A stretch of DNA of 64,000 bases from Trissonchulus latispiculum (taxonomy: Eukaryota > Nematoda > Enoplea > Enoplida > Ironidae), in the NCBI GenBank assembly GCA_030248195.1, contig JASAND010013643.1, positions 1 to 64,000 of the forward strand, read 5' to 3'. The stretch's first letter is position 1. Each line of letters opens with the position of its first letter. The notes under the pieces were generated by a model. It had not been told where the DNA came from. It saw only the letters and a list, made by a program, of their open reading frames with translations, and did no database searches. Of this stretch, positions 53,179 to 64,000 are shown piece by piece. The translations under genes and the position numbers were made by a program.

Positions 53179-53594
53179 ACAGTTTCGAGCATAGACTTAG
53201 AGAAACTGGGCTTGAAGTTTTAGAACTTAGAAGACTTAGAGCAGACCTTGTCCAAGCCTATAAAATTATCTATGAGGTAGACAGGGTAAATTCTGCAGAT
53301 GTCTTCTCCTTTGCTCTGGACGCTGGTACTAGAAGGAATTGTTTGAAGCTGATATCTCAGTGTGCTAAGTTGGAATGCAGTAAGCATTTTTTCAGTAACC
53401 GAGTAGCCCCAATCTGGAATAGTCTTCCGAACAGTGTTGTGCATGCCGCCAACACGTCTATTGATAAACGAGAAAGGATTGATAAATTAAATTTCGCTGA
53501 TTTTCTTAAGTATGACGTTAATCTATACTCTATATGTATCCGTTGTTTGTTATGTTGTTTGTTTTGTTTGTTTTTCAGTATTTCTGGTCTTTAA
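53179..53594 (+). pseudogene. LINE ORF2 carboxy-terminal fragment
   Basis: Reads RRLRADLVQAYKIIYEVDRV, then GTRRNCLKL, then CSKHFFSNRVAPIWNSLPNS. This is the characteristic post-RT end of non-LTR retrotransposons (the R-L--DL-E-YKI, TRG---KL and F--RV---WNSLP pattern). The RT core is absent: a 5'-truncated insertion, as expected from target-primed reverse transcription. The frame stays open to 53,594. Confidence 0.75.
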
Positions 53595-53599
53595 ATGAG

Positions 53600-54060
53600 C
53601 ATTTATCCTTATATTGTGGCAGTTATGTATGAGTCTTAGCTTTGAAATTGTATTCATTAGTGTAGGGGACCGAGCGCATACTGGAATCCTGTTTTGGTCC
53701 TATCCGTGTAATAATACATGCGTTTTGCGTTGAAACCAAAATAAACTGTTGTTATTGTTGTAAACAGATGGACAGTGCGCTAAGAAGCAAATATAATTAT
53801 TGAATTAAAATACCCATTTGCAGAATATGGACTTATTAACTAATAACTATACCACCCTTATTAACTAATAACTATACCACCACAATTATATACCAATTTT
53901 CGAATTAAAACAGAGCGGTTACTTTTCAAAAAAGCAGCAATTCTACACCTAATGGCTAGAGTTGGACACAACAATGTGTAGACAATTTAAAAATACTAAA
54001 AAATCGGTTGTTTAGGAATTTCTTTATCAATTTAGAAATTTAATTTATCAATTAAACTAC
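53600..54060. other. LINE 3' end and short unique stretch
   Basis: Probable 3' untranslated region of the LINE up to about 53,765 (ends TGTTGTTATTGTTG). A 23-base tandem duplication of TTAACTAATAACTATACCACC lies at about 53,836-53,881. Confidence 0.4.
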
Positions 54061-54079
54061 GTAAACTCGACGGAGTTTT

Positions 54080-54255
54080 TTTCGTATGCCGTTGACGTTG
54101 GAACGAGAGGGCATGTTTTGAAATTGAAAAGTAGTAAGGCAAGACTTAATTGTGGAGAGTATTTCTTTTCGAATAGAGTAATACCGGCTTGGAACAGCTT
54201 GAAACAGGAAATTATAACCGCTCCCAGCTTATTTGTTTTAGATCTGTTAATTTAA
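54080..54255 (+). pseudogene. Second LINE ORF2 carboxy-terminal fragment
   Basis: Reads YAVDVGTRGHVLKLKSSKAR, then EYFFSNRVIPAWNSLKQEII, then TAPSLF and a stop at 54,253. Same domain as 53,179-53,594 but clearly diverged, hence a different insertion or subfamily. The 3' end runs to the (TTTGATTGA) tail near 54,490. Confidence 0.75.
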
Positions 54256-54259
54256 GTAC

Positions 54260-54780
54260 ATTTTTAAAGTATGGGTTGGAGTGATAGGTCACAATATGTA
54301 CGTATAACCTTCGTTTACTTATGCATTTATAAGTTTCGTACGTATGTCGTAACCAAAACTGTTATTGATATGATTGTCTGTGTGTATATTATATTGTAAG
54401 TAGTATTTTAATAAGTTTTGGTGCACACAGAAACTTGTGTGTTGCCATTTTGACCACTATTTGCAAATAAAGAGTTTTGATTTGATTGATTGAATTTCAA
54501 CTGCAAAGTTTTAGGTACGGTTCTCTTTCTTTTTTCCTGTGCTGCCACACCCCCGTTGCTTTCGCGAGGAGGGGTAACGCCAGACTAAAATTTTGCTTGG
54601 GTCCACGGTCCGACGATGAATAATTGTTTAAGCAATTACCCGAGGCGATGGCAAGGCTACTTCCTGAGCAGAAATGATCACGATGCACTAGCTGCATCAT
54701 GACCACCCGTCAGCAGCTCCATCCAAGGGGTTTCCTCCTGCATGGCCAACTCCTTGAAAGACTAGGATACAACCATACCT
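54260..54780. other. LINE 3' tail and unassigned sequence
   Basis: The LINE tail ends near 54,490. The remaining 300 bases are GC-richer with no recognised coding. Confidence 0.3.
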
Positions 54781-54789
54781 AACTGGGTT

Positions 54790-55395
54790 TACTTTAGGCA
54801 AAAATAAGTGGGGGGAGAGTGGGGGGGGGTCGAAAAGTGGGGGGGGGAATAAAATGAGCCAAAAATGATAAAAATGCTGTATAAATAGCCTGTTTTCCAC
54901 ATACACTGCTATAACTATGCTTAAAAGTGCTCAAAAATCAAGTTTTAGCACCAAAAAGGCGATATTTCATCAAAAATTTCCGGCGAAGCCGGAAAATGTT
55001 TGAAAATTTTGACCAAAAATCCTTAAAATTTGGCATTTTCTGGGCAGCCTATAGTGAGTGGGGGGGAAAGCCCAAAAAAGTGGGGGAGAACGAGTGGGGG
55101 GGAGGTAGTTAGCTCCAGCGATATGTTAGCTAAAACACGTTTTTCGGACGTTTTTTAGCTAAAAATAGTGATTTTAAATCAAAAATTCCGGCGAAGTCGG
55201 AAAATACTTGAAAATCTTTGTCGAAATCACACCTGGGCAATGGGGGGGGGGGGTGGACGGGGGGTGGCCACCCCAGGTCCCACATACGCACCGAAATAAT
55301 ACCTATATGGTTTTTTGGAAGAATTGACGCAACAAAATGATACCTACATGATTTTTTGAAGATTTGGACGCGAAGCAAAATTTAACTTATTTACA
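54790..55395. repeat. G-run repeat block with CCGGCGAAGCCGGAAAAT units
   Basis: Two copies of a unit with TTCCGGCGAAG(C/T)CGGAAAAT (about 54,978 and 55,185) separated by AGTGGGGGGG runs. The same CCGG-bearing unit appears, altered, near 56,620. Confidence 0.5.
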
Positions 55396-55496
55396 CATCT
55401 GTTGCCACAAATTAGTTTCTTCAATCTCCACACAGTTTTGACTTGTCTACACACCAAATTTGTTAGCATGTAAGCACGCAACTGATTTGACCAGTC

Positions 55497-56050
55497 TGCG
55501 CACCGGATGTGGTCACTGACGCACCGAATTCGTCTTACCGACGCACCGGATTCGGCCTGTGACGCACCGAATTTGGCTTACCGACGCACCGGATTCTCTG
55601 ACGCACCGAAATAGCCTTACCGACGCACCGGATTCGTCCTCTGACGCAGCGAATTTGGCTTACCGACTCACCGGATTCATCCTCTGACGCAGCGAATTTG
55701 GCTTACCGACGCACCGGATTCGTCCTCTGACGCAGCGAATTTGGCTTACCGACGCACCGGATTCGTCCTCTGACGCAGCGAATTTGGCTTACCGTCTCAC
55801 CGGATTCGTCCTCTGACGCAGCGAATTTGGCTTACCGACGCACCGGATTCGTCCTCTGACGCACCGAAATAGCCTTAGCGACGCACCGGATTTGTCCTCT
55901 GACGCAGCGAATTTGGCTTACCGACTCACCGGATTCGTCCCCTGACGCAGCGAATTTGGCTTACCGACGCACCGGATTCGTCCTCTGACGCAGCGAATTT
56001 GGCTTACTGACGCACCGGATTCGGCCATTGACGCACCGAATTTGGCATTC
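55497..56050. repeat. 43-bp minisatellite, about 12 units
   Basis: The unit is GACGCACCGGATTCGTCCTC followed by TGACGCAGCGAATTTGGCTT and ACC. Each unit is two related halves starting GACGCA(C/G)CG(G/A)ATT. Units are nearly identical in the centre and diverge at both edges. Confidence 0.92.
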
Positions 56051-57420
56051 CGGTGCACAGGTTTTCGGTAATCTACGCATCGGATTTGGACTTTAGGGCT
56101 TTTGTGTCAAACATTATTTTCACAAAAAATTTAGTTTGCACAATGAAAAACAAATTTACACAACAAAATGCACAGGAAAAAGGTAGAAAATGTTTGTTAA
56201 AGTGCTCTGAAGAAAGGTTTCAAGTCTTTCATATTTTAAAAAGCGTTAGCTTTTAGCTGGGGGCTGCCATTGTTGACTGCTACGACAGCTGAGAAGCTAA
56301 TATTTTATTAGAGTAAAGGCAGATGTAGCAGAAGCCTGCTAGTCTTGCAGATTTAGCCATTAAAAATTGACAATATATACCATATTCGCTATAAGCGAAT
56401 ATAATGAGCAAATAGGCGAACATACGATATTCCAAAAATTGCCATACTTTACATGCTTCATTAATTGGTCGCGGAAATGCTCTAAAGAGTATTCTTACAG
56501 GGGGGGGGGGGCGGGTACCCCCGAAATTGACCTTCCCCCCAAAAATGCCTTCCCCCCGTAATCGCCCCCCGGGATTTTTTGAAGGCCCAAATGTTTGCCA
56601 AAACAGGCAAATTTTCAAAAATTTTCCGGCTTTGCCAGAGATTTTTTCGTTAAAATGGCTAATTTTAGCTTAAATCCTGGTATTTTTGGGAACTTTTAAT
56701 GCCTCTACGTGCAAAATACGCCAAAAACTACTCATTTTTACAAAAAATCTTCCTCCCGAAGTTTCTCCTCCACGTGTAGTGTTTGAGGGCCGCCGGAGAG
56801 TCGCCGGCCGGCCCGGCCGTACCATTCGGCTACCGGCCTGGAGCAGTTTACATTGTAGCTGTAATGACTGCTAAGATATTGTTTTTCGGGTGTTGTATTA
56901 GACAAATGCAGTTGGAAGTGTGCACTGATTACACGAACCAGACAAAAACCAAATTTTCAGTTCATTTTAAACTTAGTTGCTCTAAATTGTGAATTTCTGA
57001 CTGTTGATTTGCATCCCAGCCGGCGGCCGGCCGGCGGCCTCAAACACTACCCCAGGGAAGCTCCCCCCCTCGAAAAAATGCCTAAAAAATACCCTGACAT
57101 TAGGGTAAATAATTGAATGACCACAGCGCACTGTAAGTAGACAATCGACTATCCACAGTGTTATTTTTCTTTTCACATAAGAGCTTGTGGTCTCAAATTA
57201 CGCACCAAAACATACAGTACCCATTTTGAGGAAAACGCACCGGATTTCCACCCCCCGTCCGAGAAAAAGTCTGCCCAGGTATGGTCGAAATACCTATTTT
57301 TTGGGCAATTTTCTTACCCCTTGTGACATCAATTTCGCGACCCCCTGCGGACGACTTCGCCGAGGGGGGAATTTCTCCCCTTTCCGCCCCCCCCCCTTGT
57401 CCACCTGTGGATACAACTGA
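56051..57420. repeat. C/G-run repeat block, no gene
   Basis: Includes G- and C-runs at 56,501-56,570 and 57,361-57,400. GGCCGCCGGAG...GGCCGGCCCGGCC at 56,788-56,820 is partly complementary to GCCGGCGGCCGGCCGGCGGC at 57,018-57,037. Overlapping opposed ORFs here come from these runs. Confidence 0.4.
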
Positions 57421-57935
57421 TACAATTACGGGGGGATTCTGATACTGTCGTACCAAACCAATACATTCCAATAATTTGATTGTTACCAGCTGGCAACAGA
57501 CAAGTTTTACTTATGGCATTGCTCACAAATGTTTTGTTGAATCCGACTGATTAAAAATTGTATGTTTGTAGCCGGCAGATGCAGAGGCTGCCTTCTCACC
57601 TCTGGGCGGCCTAGGTGTATTATTAGACCAAGTATTTGAACCATATTGTCTGAATTAAAGTCATCTCTATTAGAACTGTTTGAAATTAGAAAACAGAAAT
57701 AAGCACAGGGGGACCTTTTTCACCCACCACACCTATTTTGCTTTCTAGTCAAGTACTGTTTGCAAGTTTCCTTATGCGTATACTTCAACACAACTTAGCT
57801 ATGTATAGATTTCGTCTGTGTATTAATATGTAAGAGTTATTTAAGCTATAAAACTATGTATATTTATCCGCTTAGCTGTGTCTGGTTGGGGTTCCAGACT
57901 CTTTCATATCCAGAAATCCACAATAAGCATTGAAA
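57421..57935. other. No gene recognised
   Basis: Unremarkable AT-rich sequence between the C/G-run block and the PHD-finger retroelement ORF. Confidence 0.3.
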
Positions 57936-58497
57936 TGCGCAGGTGAATGTAGCATTCTTGATCTCTTTCTTGACGAGCAATTTCCCGTTCCTGCTGAATG
58001 AGTTCAACCTGCCTTTCCTCCCAGCTTTGTCGTTAGAGACGTTCTTCCTTCCGGTCCTCTTTATCCTGCTGGAGTTGGGTCATCATCAGTTTCATCATCT
58101 CCAGGACGGCAGTGGTCGGACTAGGTTCTGAGGGGGCTGATTCTGCGTTTCTTTCGGCAATCGGATGGGAGGGTTGGTCTGGGATATTGATGCGGAGGTG
58201 GATTGAGGTACCAGGTTGCCGAACGTTACAGTTGACGGCCAAAGTCATAGGATTGCAACCCAGCTTGAGCAAAGCGTCTTTGGCAAGAATGTTGCCGTTC
58301 AGGAGCTGTTGAGGTAGTGTAATGGCAGAACAGTCATTACATTGCCAAGGGAATTCACGTTTTTGGAGATATTTGAAAAGTCCGGGCGTTAGAAGATTTG
58401 GCATCTCAGAGTTGATGCACGTGGAGCACCACCATTGTGAACAGTTATCACAGAGAAGGTCTTCTTTGGTGGCCTGATTGCATTTCTTACAGGGGTT
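57936..58497 (-). pseudogene. Retroelement ORF1-like protein with PHD-type zinc finger
   Basis: The minus strand reads CKKCNQATKEDLLCDNCSQW then WCSTC and, about 23 residues later, PWQCNDC. This C-x2-C, C-x2-C, WC-x2-C, C-x2-C spacing fits a PHD-like finger, as found at the start of ORF1 in several animal LINEs and some other retroelements. The downstream part is charged and coiled-coil-like (MMKLMMTQLQQDKEDRKEER). A TAA at 58,033-58,035 interrupts; the same frame continues with EERQVELIQQEREIARQERD. A stop precedes the finger, so the start is lost. The parent element is not identified. Confidence 0.55.
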
Positions 58498-58689
58498 AGT
58501 CGTTGGATTTCACGGTAGGTAGTAGTGAAAGCGTTAACAGCAGATAGGTCACAGCTGTGCTACCATATGTTTGTAGCATCTAGCTAAGACCAAATTCTTA
58601 GGAACACCGTTGTCATATCAAACTTCAAAAGTTACAGATGACGTGACCGTAATGATAAAAGTAACAAAGTTATTCTATTTAAAGAGGTT

Positions 58690-59010
58690 TCCAGCGTGTT
58701 AAAGTTATGTAACCGATCTTTGCTTCTTGTTTGATATAAAGTTTCTTTACATTGTGTTTGCTTACTACCAGGTCGGTGGTTCGATCCCCAGAAGCCACAA
58801 AGTTTTCTCGACTCCAGCCAACCCAGCAAACCATGCTTAACTAGTCGCTAAATGGGTACCACTACGGTGGGAAGGTAACAGGAGTCTGTGCAGAAGGGCC
58901 GGCCACGGATGAAGTCATCATTTGAGGTGACACTCCTGGCTCTACGGCTGAGAATCCGGGGATGAGCACCGGCACCCCAGTATATTTTGTAAATTTTTAG
59001 GAATTTGCAA
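58690..59010 (+). mobile_element. tRNA-derived SINE
   Basis: A B-box GGTTCGATCCC at 58,778-58,788 sits in a tRNA-like 3' half (GGTCGGTGGTTCGATCCCCA). A conserved-looking non-tRNA body follows (TAAATGGGTACCACTACGGT, GCTCTACGGCTGAGAATCCG) and then a simple ATGAATGAA-type tail (59,028-59,075). The A-box is unclear. This is typical SINE layout. Confidence 0.6.
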
Positions 59011-59144
59011 TACATGTGCGAATTCTAATGAAACGATGAACGAAATGATGAATGAAAATGAAATGAATGAAAAGATACAACTAGTTGCCATTCACTAATC
59101 CAATCAAAAAGAGCTGCAAAGATGAATTTAAAATCAAATGCCTA

Positions 59145-59590
59145 TCACGCACGACCGATCGCAAAGACCTTCATGTCATCAGCATAGGCCACACAGTTAT
59201 CATCAGCTAACAAATGCAACACTTCATTAATATAAATGAGAAATAAGGTAGGTCCACAGATGGATCCCTGCGGAACCCCACTGATGACCGAAGCCCAATT
59301 CGAAAATGAGTCATTTAGTTTTACTCTCTGTCTCCTTCCAGTTACAAAAGCGCTAAGAACTTGTAAAAGTTTCCCGCTTATCCCATATGCCTGCAGACGA
59401 AATTTGAGTTTTGGAAGCGAAAGTGAATTAAAAGCTTTTAAGTCAATATATGTCACATCTTTACACAGTTTATGATCAAAAGCATTAGACCAATTTTCAA
59501 GACAATATAAAAGATTCGTTACAGTAGATTTACCTTTACAAAAACCATGCTGATTTGGAGCAAATATATTATCGAAAATATCTAATTAAT
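59145..59590 (-). pseudogene. LINE reverse-transcriptase fragment
   Basis: The minus strand reads NQHGFCKGKSTVTNLLYCLE, then VTYIDLKAFNSLSLPKL, then SGVPQGSICGPTLFLIYINE and YADDMKVFAIG. These are RT motifs from the Q-GF-----ST block to the YADD catalytic box. The first catalytic region, usually DFSKAFD, reads DLKAFN here with one residue missing. It is truncated at both ends. Confidence 0.8.
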
Positions 59591-59599
59591 ATCTTATTT

Positions 59600-59996
59600 A
59601 AAATGAAATCAAGAGGACGAGCCGACCACAGGTTAAAGAAACATCCCTATAGCTATCCGCGAGCTTTCCCTCCAATTTTGTGGAACTATTCCCAAGTTAC
59701 AACAAAATTCAGTTATAAACCACATAGGAAAAGACAGCTCAGCAGCAAACTTCCTATAAAAAATAAGTGACTGCCTACCCTCTGGTAGTCCAGGCGTGAG
59801 TAATCCAATTTCTGGCGCATTCTTGCCAAAGACGCTTTCCTCAAGCTGGGTTGCAATCCTATGGCTTTTGCCGCCAACTCTAACGCTCGGCAACCTGATA
59901 CCTCAATCCACCTTTTTAGCTGGTTTTTGGCTATTTTACACTGGTTGCGACAAATCAATGCGACATAGCACAACTTGTCAAAAATCAGCGGATACA
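59600..59996. other. No gene recognised
   Basis: Minus-strand AGKSHRIATQ/KRWIEVSGCRALEL... resembles a stretch near 58,200-58,290 (QPSLRKASLARM versus QPSLSKASLARM on the opposite strand). This suggests a diverged inverted copy of part of the PHD-finger retroelement. Confidence 0.4.
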
Positions 59997-60612
59997 GGAA
60001 AATTGTTTGAAAATTCATTGCGGGGGTAATGTAAGCCGTAGCCCCGAAAACTTTATATCGTTGGATTCAGCTCAGATTAAACTTTATGATTATGCTATTT
60101 TTACTCACCTGTGCTAGATTCGCATTGCCGAAATTTTGGGTAAAAAGTGGGACTTTTCGAAAAAGTCTACTTTCAAATTTTGAAAACCCACATAGATCAC
60201 ATGAAAGCTGACACATAGGCGGTCTTGAAAATCCAATTGCCATTTTTTTCCAAGGAGTGGTCGCTAGTAATAGCCAGTCAGAGTTGGAAAAGCGGCAAAG
60301 ATCAAAGGTTTGTGAAAATCGAAACAATTGAATAACTATCGCAATTTTTCACGAAATCAGCTGATACTTGCGATAAAAAATGTTTGGGACGTGAGCTAAT
60401 TTTTCACCAAACAGCTAGTTCCTCGCATCTACTGATCTTTCAAAACCTAAAAAATCGGCTTCTTTTGATGAATGTTATTTTCAAATTTCTTTTTCAACCA
60501 AAGGAAAGTTCATGCCATGACGGTTCAGAAAATATATACATTGCTGCAGCAAAAATGTACCGCTAAATCTGTATAAACACAACAATTTCACTCCCTACAT
60601 TTTCTGGCCACA
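59997..60612. repeat. Dispersed 0.6-kb repeat, family 3, copy 2
   Basis: Direct-orientation copy of 33,838-34,450, with the same order of landmark blocks and scattered substitutions. Confidence 0.7.
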
Positions 60613-60625
60613 TTCATTTCTTGCG

Positions 60626-60628
<3 letters not shown>

Positions 60629-60704
<76 letters not shown>

Positions 60705-60722
60705 GTGTGTGCGTGTGTATAA
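60629..60722. repeat. (AT)n(GT)n compound microsatellite
   Basis: AT run then GT run with CGTG interruptions. Confidence 0.93.
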
Positions 60723-61519
60723 TATATAGTGTATGCGCGAGAAAGATGTGCTAAGAGTATAGACTGCAGATATGAACAATAGCCAAGAAACTCTAAACAT
60801 AGGAACTGACAAGGGAACATTACAAACAAATAACACTTTGCCACATCTGTCTATTTCTCTACATATAAAGTCCCTAGCGCTATGCTGAAACCTGCTGCTA
60901 GCTAGATATAATAGTCTGCGAAAGCGTATTGATTAATACTGCGCTGTGTGGAGACACCACACGTATGCACGACACGTTAAAACTGGTTTCTATCGGCACT
61001 GATGATGCATCCATATACACATTGAATACGTGCAGTATACACATGTACGTGAGTACAGGTATGAAATATGATGAGTTTATTTCCTTGCAGAAGTCTTGCT
61101 TGGTTCGCCTCTTTCTTGTGGGCGTTATCAATTTAAAGTAAACGTGCTTTTATGTCTGAACTTGCGTTCATGCTGGTCAGTCTTGTTAAATTATTAAAAT
61201 TCTGATAAGAGTGTTGGGCCTGCTGCATAGACGTTTCTAATAGGAAGAGTAAGACAGGGCGCTTCGTAACGTATTGAGCCTGCAATATGCACGAAACATT
61301 ACGGTCAAATGAAAAACGTTTGGTTGAAACATTCAAGATAGTTTTTACTTTGCCATGCGCGATGGGAATGGTCAACGTAGATTTGCCATATTATATTCGA
61401 TACAAATAATTACATTATTTGATAGAAACTACTCACATAAGAGATATGAACATCGTAGTAAAGCTCTCTTTATGCCATTTCCCGTAGTGCATGCAGTAAA
61501 GCTCTCTTTAAGCGCACCC
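60723..61519. other. No gene recognised
   Basis: Contains a short direct repeat (AGTAAAGCTCTCTTTA near 61,459 and 61,496). A 76-base stretch around 61,360-61,440 (GATGGGAATGGT, ACATAAGAGATATG(A/C)ACATCGT) resembles sequence near 42,950-43,040, upstream of the other family-2 element. Confidence 0.35.
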
Positions 61520-61523
61520 TTAA

Positions 61524-63482
61524 GATGGTGGTATCCTTTTGTGCAGTGCTTTTGTGGTGATTTCTTAAAGTGGTGATTCCTTTTGGGCACATATTGTTAT
61601 TTGGCGGCGTAAATCCAGATGAAATTTGATGAAACTTTCCGAAATAAGTTCTTTTAGCGTTCTAACACCCTCTGCGCAATCCCGATTCAAAAAGTCAAGA
61701 TTTCCGGTCAGAGTGGTTTTTCCTAATTTCTGACAGTTTGGCAGCTGCTATACAGTTATGACTCTATTCATTCGAAAGATCTCATTGAGCTTCACATTTT
61801 TGCTTTTTAATGCAAGTTTCTAGCTTTTTTCTACCGTGAGATATAGACGATTTTCTTGTTTTGGCGTCGAAAACTTGTCATTTTTGCAGAAATCAAATAA
61901 TCCAACATTTCTTGAACTACGCAAGCCGTAAAATCAAACTAAGGGTGTCCATCTGAAGATCTCATAGGGACAAATTATCCGGCGCATGATCGTGTGCCAA
62001 CTGCTATCCTGTAGGGGTAGGCTGCTATTATAAAAAATGTAGTTTTTGCAAAAACACGACCAACTTTTTTTCCAAAGATTATGGAGCATTCACCATGCAA
62101 GCTGGAGGGCTGCTACTGCACAAATGTGTTCTGCACAAATATACCCAGGGACGATTTTTTTAGTTGCCCCGATTGCTGCTTTCTAGCTAAAGTAATAGCT
62201 TGACAAATTTGGAAAAAGTAGGCAAAATACAGGTTACGCACACATTTCAGCTTATTTCTCGATAACGAGGAGCGATTTGACAATAATTAAAAAATCGTCC
62301 CCAGCTTTTTGATGGAGGTATCGAATGATATAACCGACGTCTCGCCTAAAAATTTAATTGAGCCTGCAAAAAATCTGGAAAACTATACTTCTTCTAAAAT
62401 GTGTTAAAAATGGCATGCATTAAAAAGAGAAAATGTCAAGCTACATTTTGATAAAAATGGCTTCTTAACTCCAAGTAATGAATGAGTAATAATGGTGCAA
62501 CTTTATGTGACCAAAGGGAATAACCACCTTAAAACGCTATAACTTTCGCAATTTTTGGAGTTTGAAAGAGCTTTATACATAGTTTTAAAGTTTATAATCG
62601 GGAAATTCATATGAGCTTACGAAACTAGCAAAATTATCAAAAAAATTAGCAAACATTTTCGGCAATAACGGCTAAATATAGACCAAAAAATTTTTGAACA
62701 GTGATTTTTCAAAACTGCACAAATCAGACGAAATTTCTTTCTGCGCTATCATAGAGAGGACATATGGGCGGAGGGACGTTTTTTGGGGTTTTGCCCAGTA
62801 TCACTCAACGGTTGAGAAAATTCGCAAAATGCACGGGAGCACTAAATTTTTAAACTTCGCACTAAATTTTCTCGAAACTGTGAACGGTTTAGCCAAAACC
62901 AAGAAAAACGTCCCTCCGCAATAGTGCGAATTTCCATTTTGCCGAAAATCTCCGGAATCTGTCGAGTAGTTGTTGAGAAATCGATGTTCAAAACAAAACA
63001 ACTGCAGTTTTGCCAAAATGATTTTCTGGCCAAATCTCTAGCTGAAAGCAATAAAGTCCGGCTACTAGGGAATCATAAAATGTGCATTTGGACGCTGTAT
63101 CGATGGAGTATAAATGGAACAAAATTGTTCGCAAGGTTCGGCACTAATTTTGAAAAAACTGATTTCCTCGAAAATGGCTATTTTCTGACCCTCAAAATGG
63201 TTTTTGCTTATACTGACTTATCCACTGGAGATAGCTCAAAGGTTGTAAAAGCAAAAATGCTCATTTATGTGTCCTCTTTCCAGCCATAGCAACCAATTCC
63301 TTGTCTTGTCTACCTACTGGGAGCCTACGGCCAAAAAAACTTACTTATTTTTTGGCCTAAAAATCCGCGACTGGTCCCAGAATGTTAAAGAGCACGAAAA
63401 TAGGTAATTTCGCCAGTTTTAGCTATTTACGTAAAGGATTAAAGTCGTATGAGTGAAAAATACCCGAAAGGAAGCCAGCACC
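61524..63482. mobile_element. TTAA element family 1, copy 2, interrupted
   Basis: The left end GATGGTGGTATCCTTTTGTG follows TTAA (61,520-61,523). Sequence resumes after the inserted family-2 element as AACGCTATAACTTTCGCAAT. It runs parallel to 11,849-12,856 and ends GGAAGCCAGCACC followed by TCAA, a decayed TTAA. It has no transposase. Confidence 0.75.
61569..62528. mobile_element. TTAA element family 2 inserted in family 1
   Basis: The ends AGTGGTGATTCCTTTTGG and AAAGGGAATAACCACC are near-perfect inverted repeats, flanked by TTAA at 61,565-61,568 and 62,529-62,532. It matches the split copy at 43,046-45,487. About 960 bases, non-coding. Confidence 0.78.
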
Positions 63483-63486
63483 TCAA

Positions 63487-64000
63487 GCTGTTTTCACATG
63501 GAACAGCACGAACAGCATTCAAGAGACCACTTTATTACAATCTCGTTATTTTTTATTGCAATGGATAGCTCTTGCATAGGCAATTATTTTAAATTTTCAA
63601 ATAAAACAACAACAGTAATTATGCCAATTATAGCTGCCATGAGCCCGCTCCCCCCTTGACTTTGGTCGAGTTATTGGTTGGCCGATAACGCGCATCGGCT
63701 GTAGCGAGCTTATATATAATACATAGCACTTGACGCTTGTGATGGCCTTATATATGTATTATGTAGAGCTATTATACGTATAGCTGTTGACTGTTGACGC
63801 GTGCTGACGTTAGTGCAGTTGACCGGCCGCAAATTTATTCGAAAGGCTGTGTTCGGCCAGGCAATTTTCTATAAATGGTCAGCTAAAGGAAAGACTGAAA
63901 CTACTTTCAGTTAGAGTTTCAGTTTTTACCCAAATTGGCTTCAATTTCAGTTTCCGTCGGCAGCCCAGAGATGGACGCGGGACGAAATTTTTCGTCCCGT
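63487..64000. other. Right edge; TTTCAG element fragment at 63,895-63,955
   Basis: CTGAAACTACTTTCAG, then GTTTCAGTTTTTACCC and TTTCAGTTTCCG, form a short degenerate relic of the TTTCAG family. The rest is unassigned, with repeated TATATGTATTATGTA-type palindromes near 63,700-63,770. Confidence 0.4.

Noticed and set aside
55497..56050. CRISPR-like regular repeats
   Set aside because: Head-to-tail units without unique spacers, in a eukaryotic genome; this is a minisatellite.

Overview
This window is 64 kb of animal nuclear DNA. The coding sequence is split by GT-AG introns (two exons appear to use GC donors), the main gene is a metazoan integrin beta subunit, and most of the rest is transposon-derived sequence, microsatellites and foldback elements. 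The host species cannot be named from the sequence; an invertebrate with a repeat-rich, AT-leaning genome fits. There are no bacterial operons, rRNA genes or CRISPR arrays.

Layout. Positions 1-16,000 hold no convincing host gene. They contain a TTTCAG-array element (1,972-3,272), a block of about 3.5 kb packed with near-perfect stem-loops (5,107-8,610), a foldback element (11,247-11,764) and a TTAA-flanked element (11,849-12,856). Between 16,900 and 24,000 lie two paralogous 63-residue secreted peptide precursors (16,923-17,114 and 23,578-23,769, both +). Each has a 20-residue signal peptide, an RXXR site and a C-terminal Gly-Lys amidation signal. Between them are a TATA box with a short candidate first exon, a foldback element and a broken, partly inverted Copia element.

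From 24,639 to 41,819 (+) runs an integrin beta gene of about 20 exons: signal peptide, PSI, hybrid, beta-I domain, I-EGF repeats, transmembrane segment and an NPIY-containing tail. Three things are odd. The first MIDAS aspartate reads as glycine. The exon expected between 29,893 and 33,488 was not found on the + strand, although a similar-looking piece lies inverted at 32,488-32,602. The exon phases do not join just upstream of the transmembrane exon. Its introns are full of palindromic MITEs, an inverted copy of the TTTCAG element, a Copia gag remnant and an ankyrin-like remnant.

From 42 to 64 kb the DNA is mostly mobile. A complete gag-only LTR retrotransposon with a 5-bp target duplication (43,055-44,814) sits inside a TTAA element and itself carries a foldback element with telomere-like heptamer arms. 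There are also long foldbacks (48.9-50.1 kb and 50.9-52.1 kb), LINE 3' ends, a 43-bp minisatellite (55.5-56.05 kb), a PHD-finger retroelement ORF, a tRNA-derived SINE, a reverse transcriptase fragment and nested TTAA elements (61.5-63.5 kb).

The best candidate for an undescribed system is the pair of amidated-peptide precursors, an apparent local gene duplication. A functional link to the neighbouring integrin gene is not shown by the sequence.
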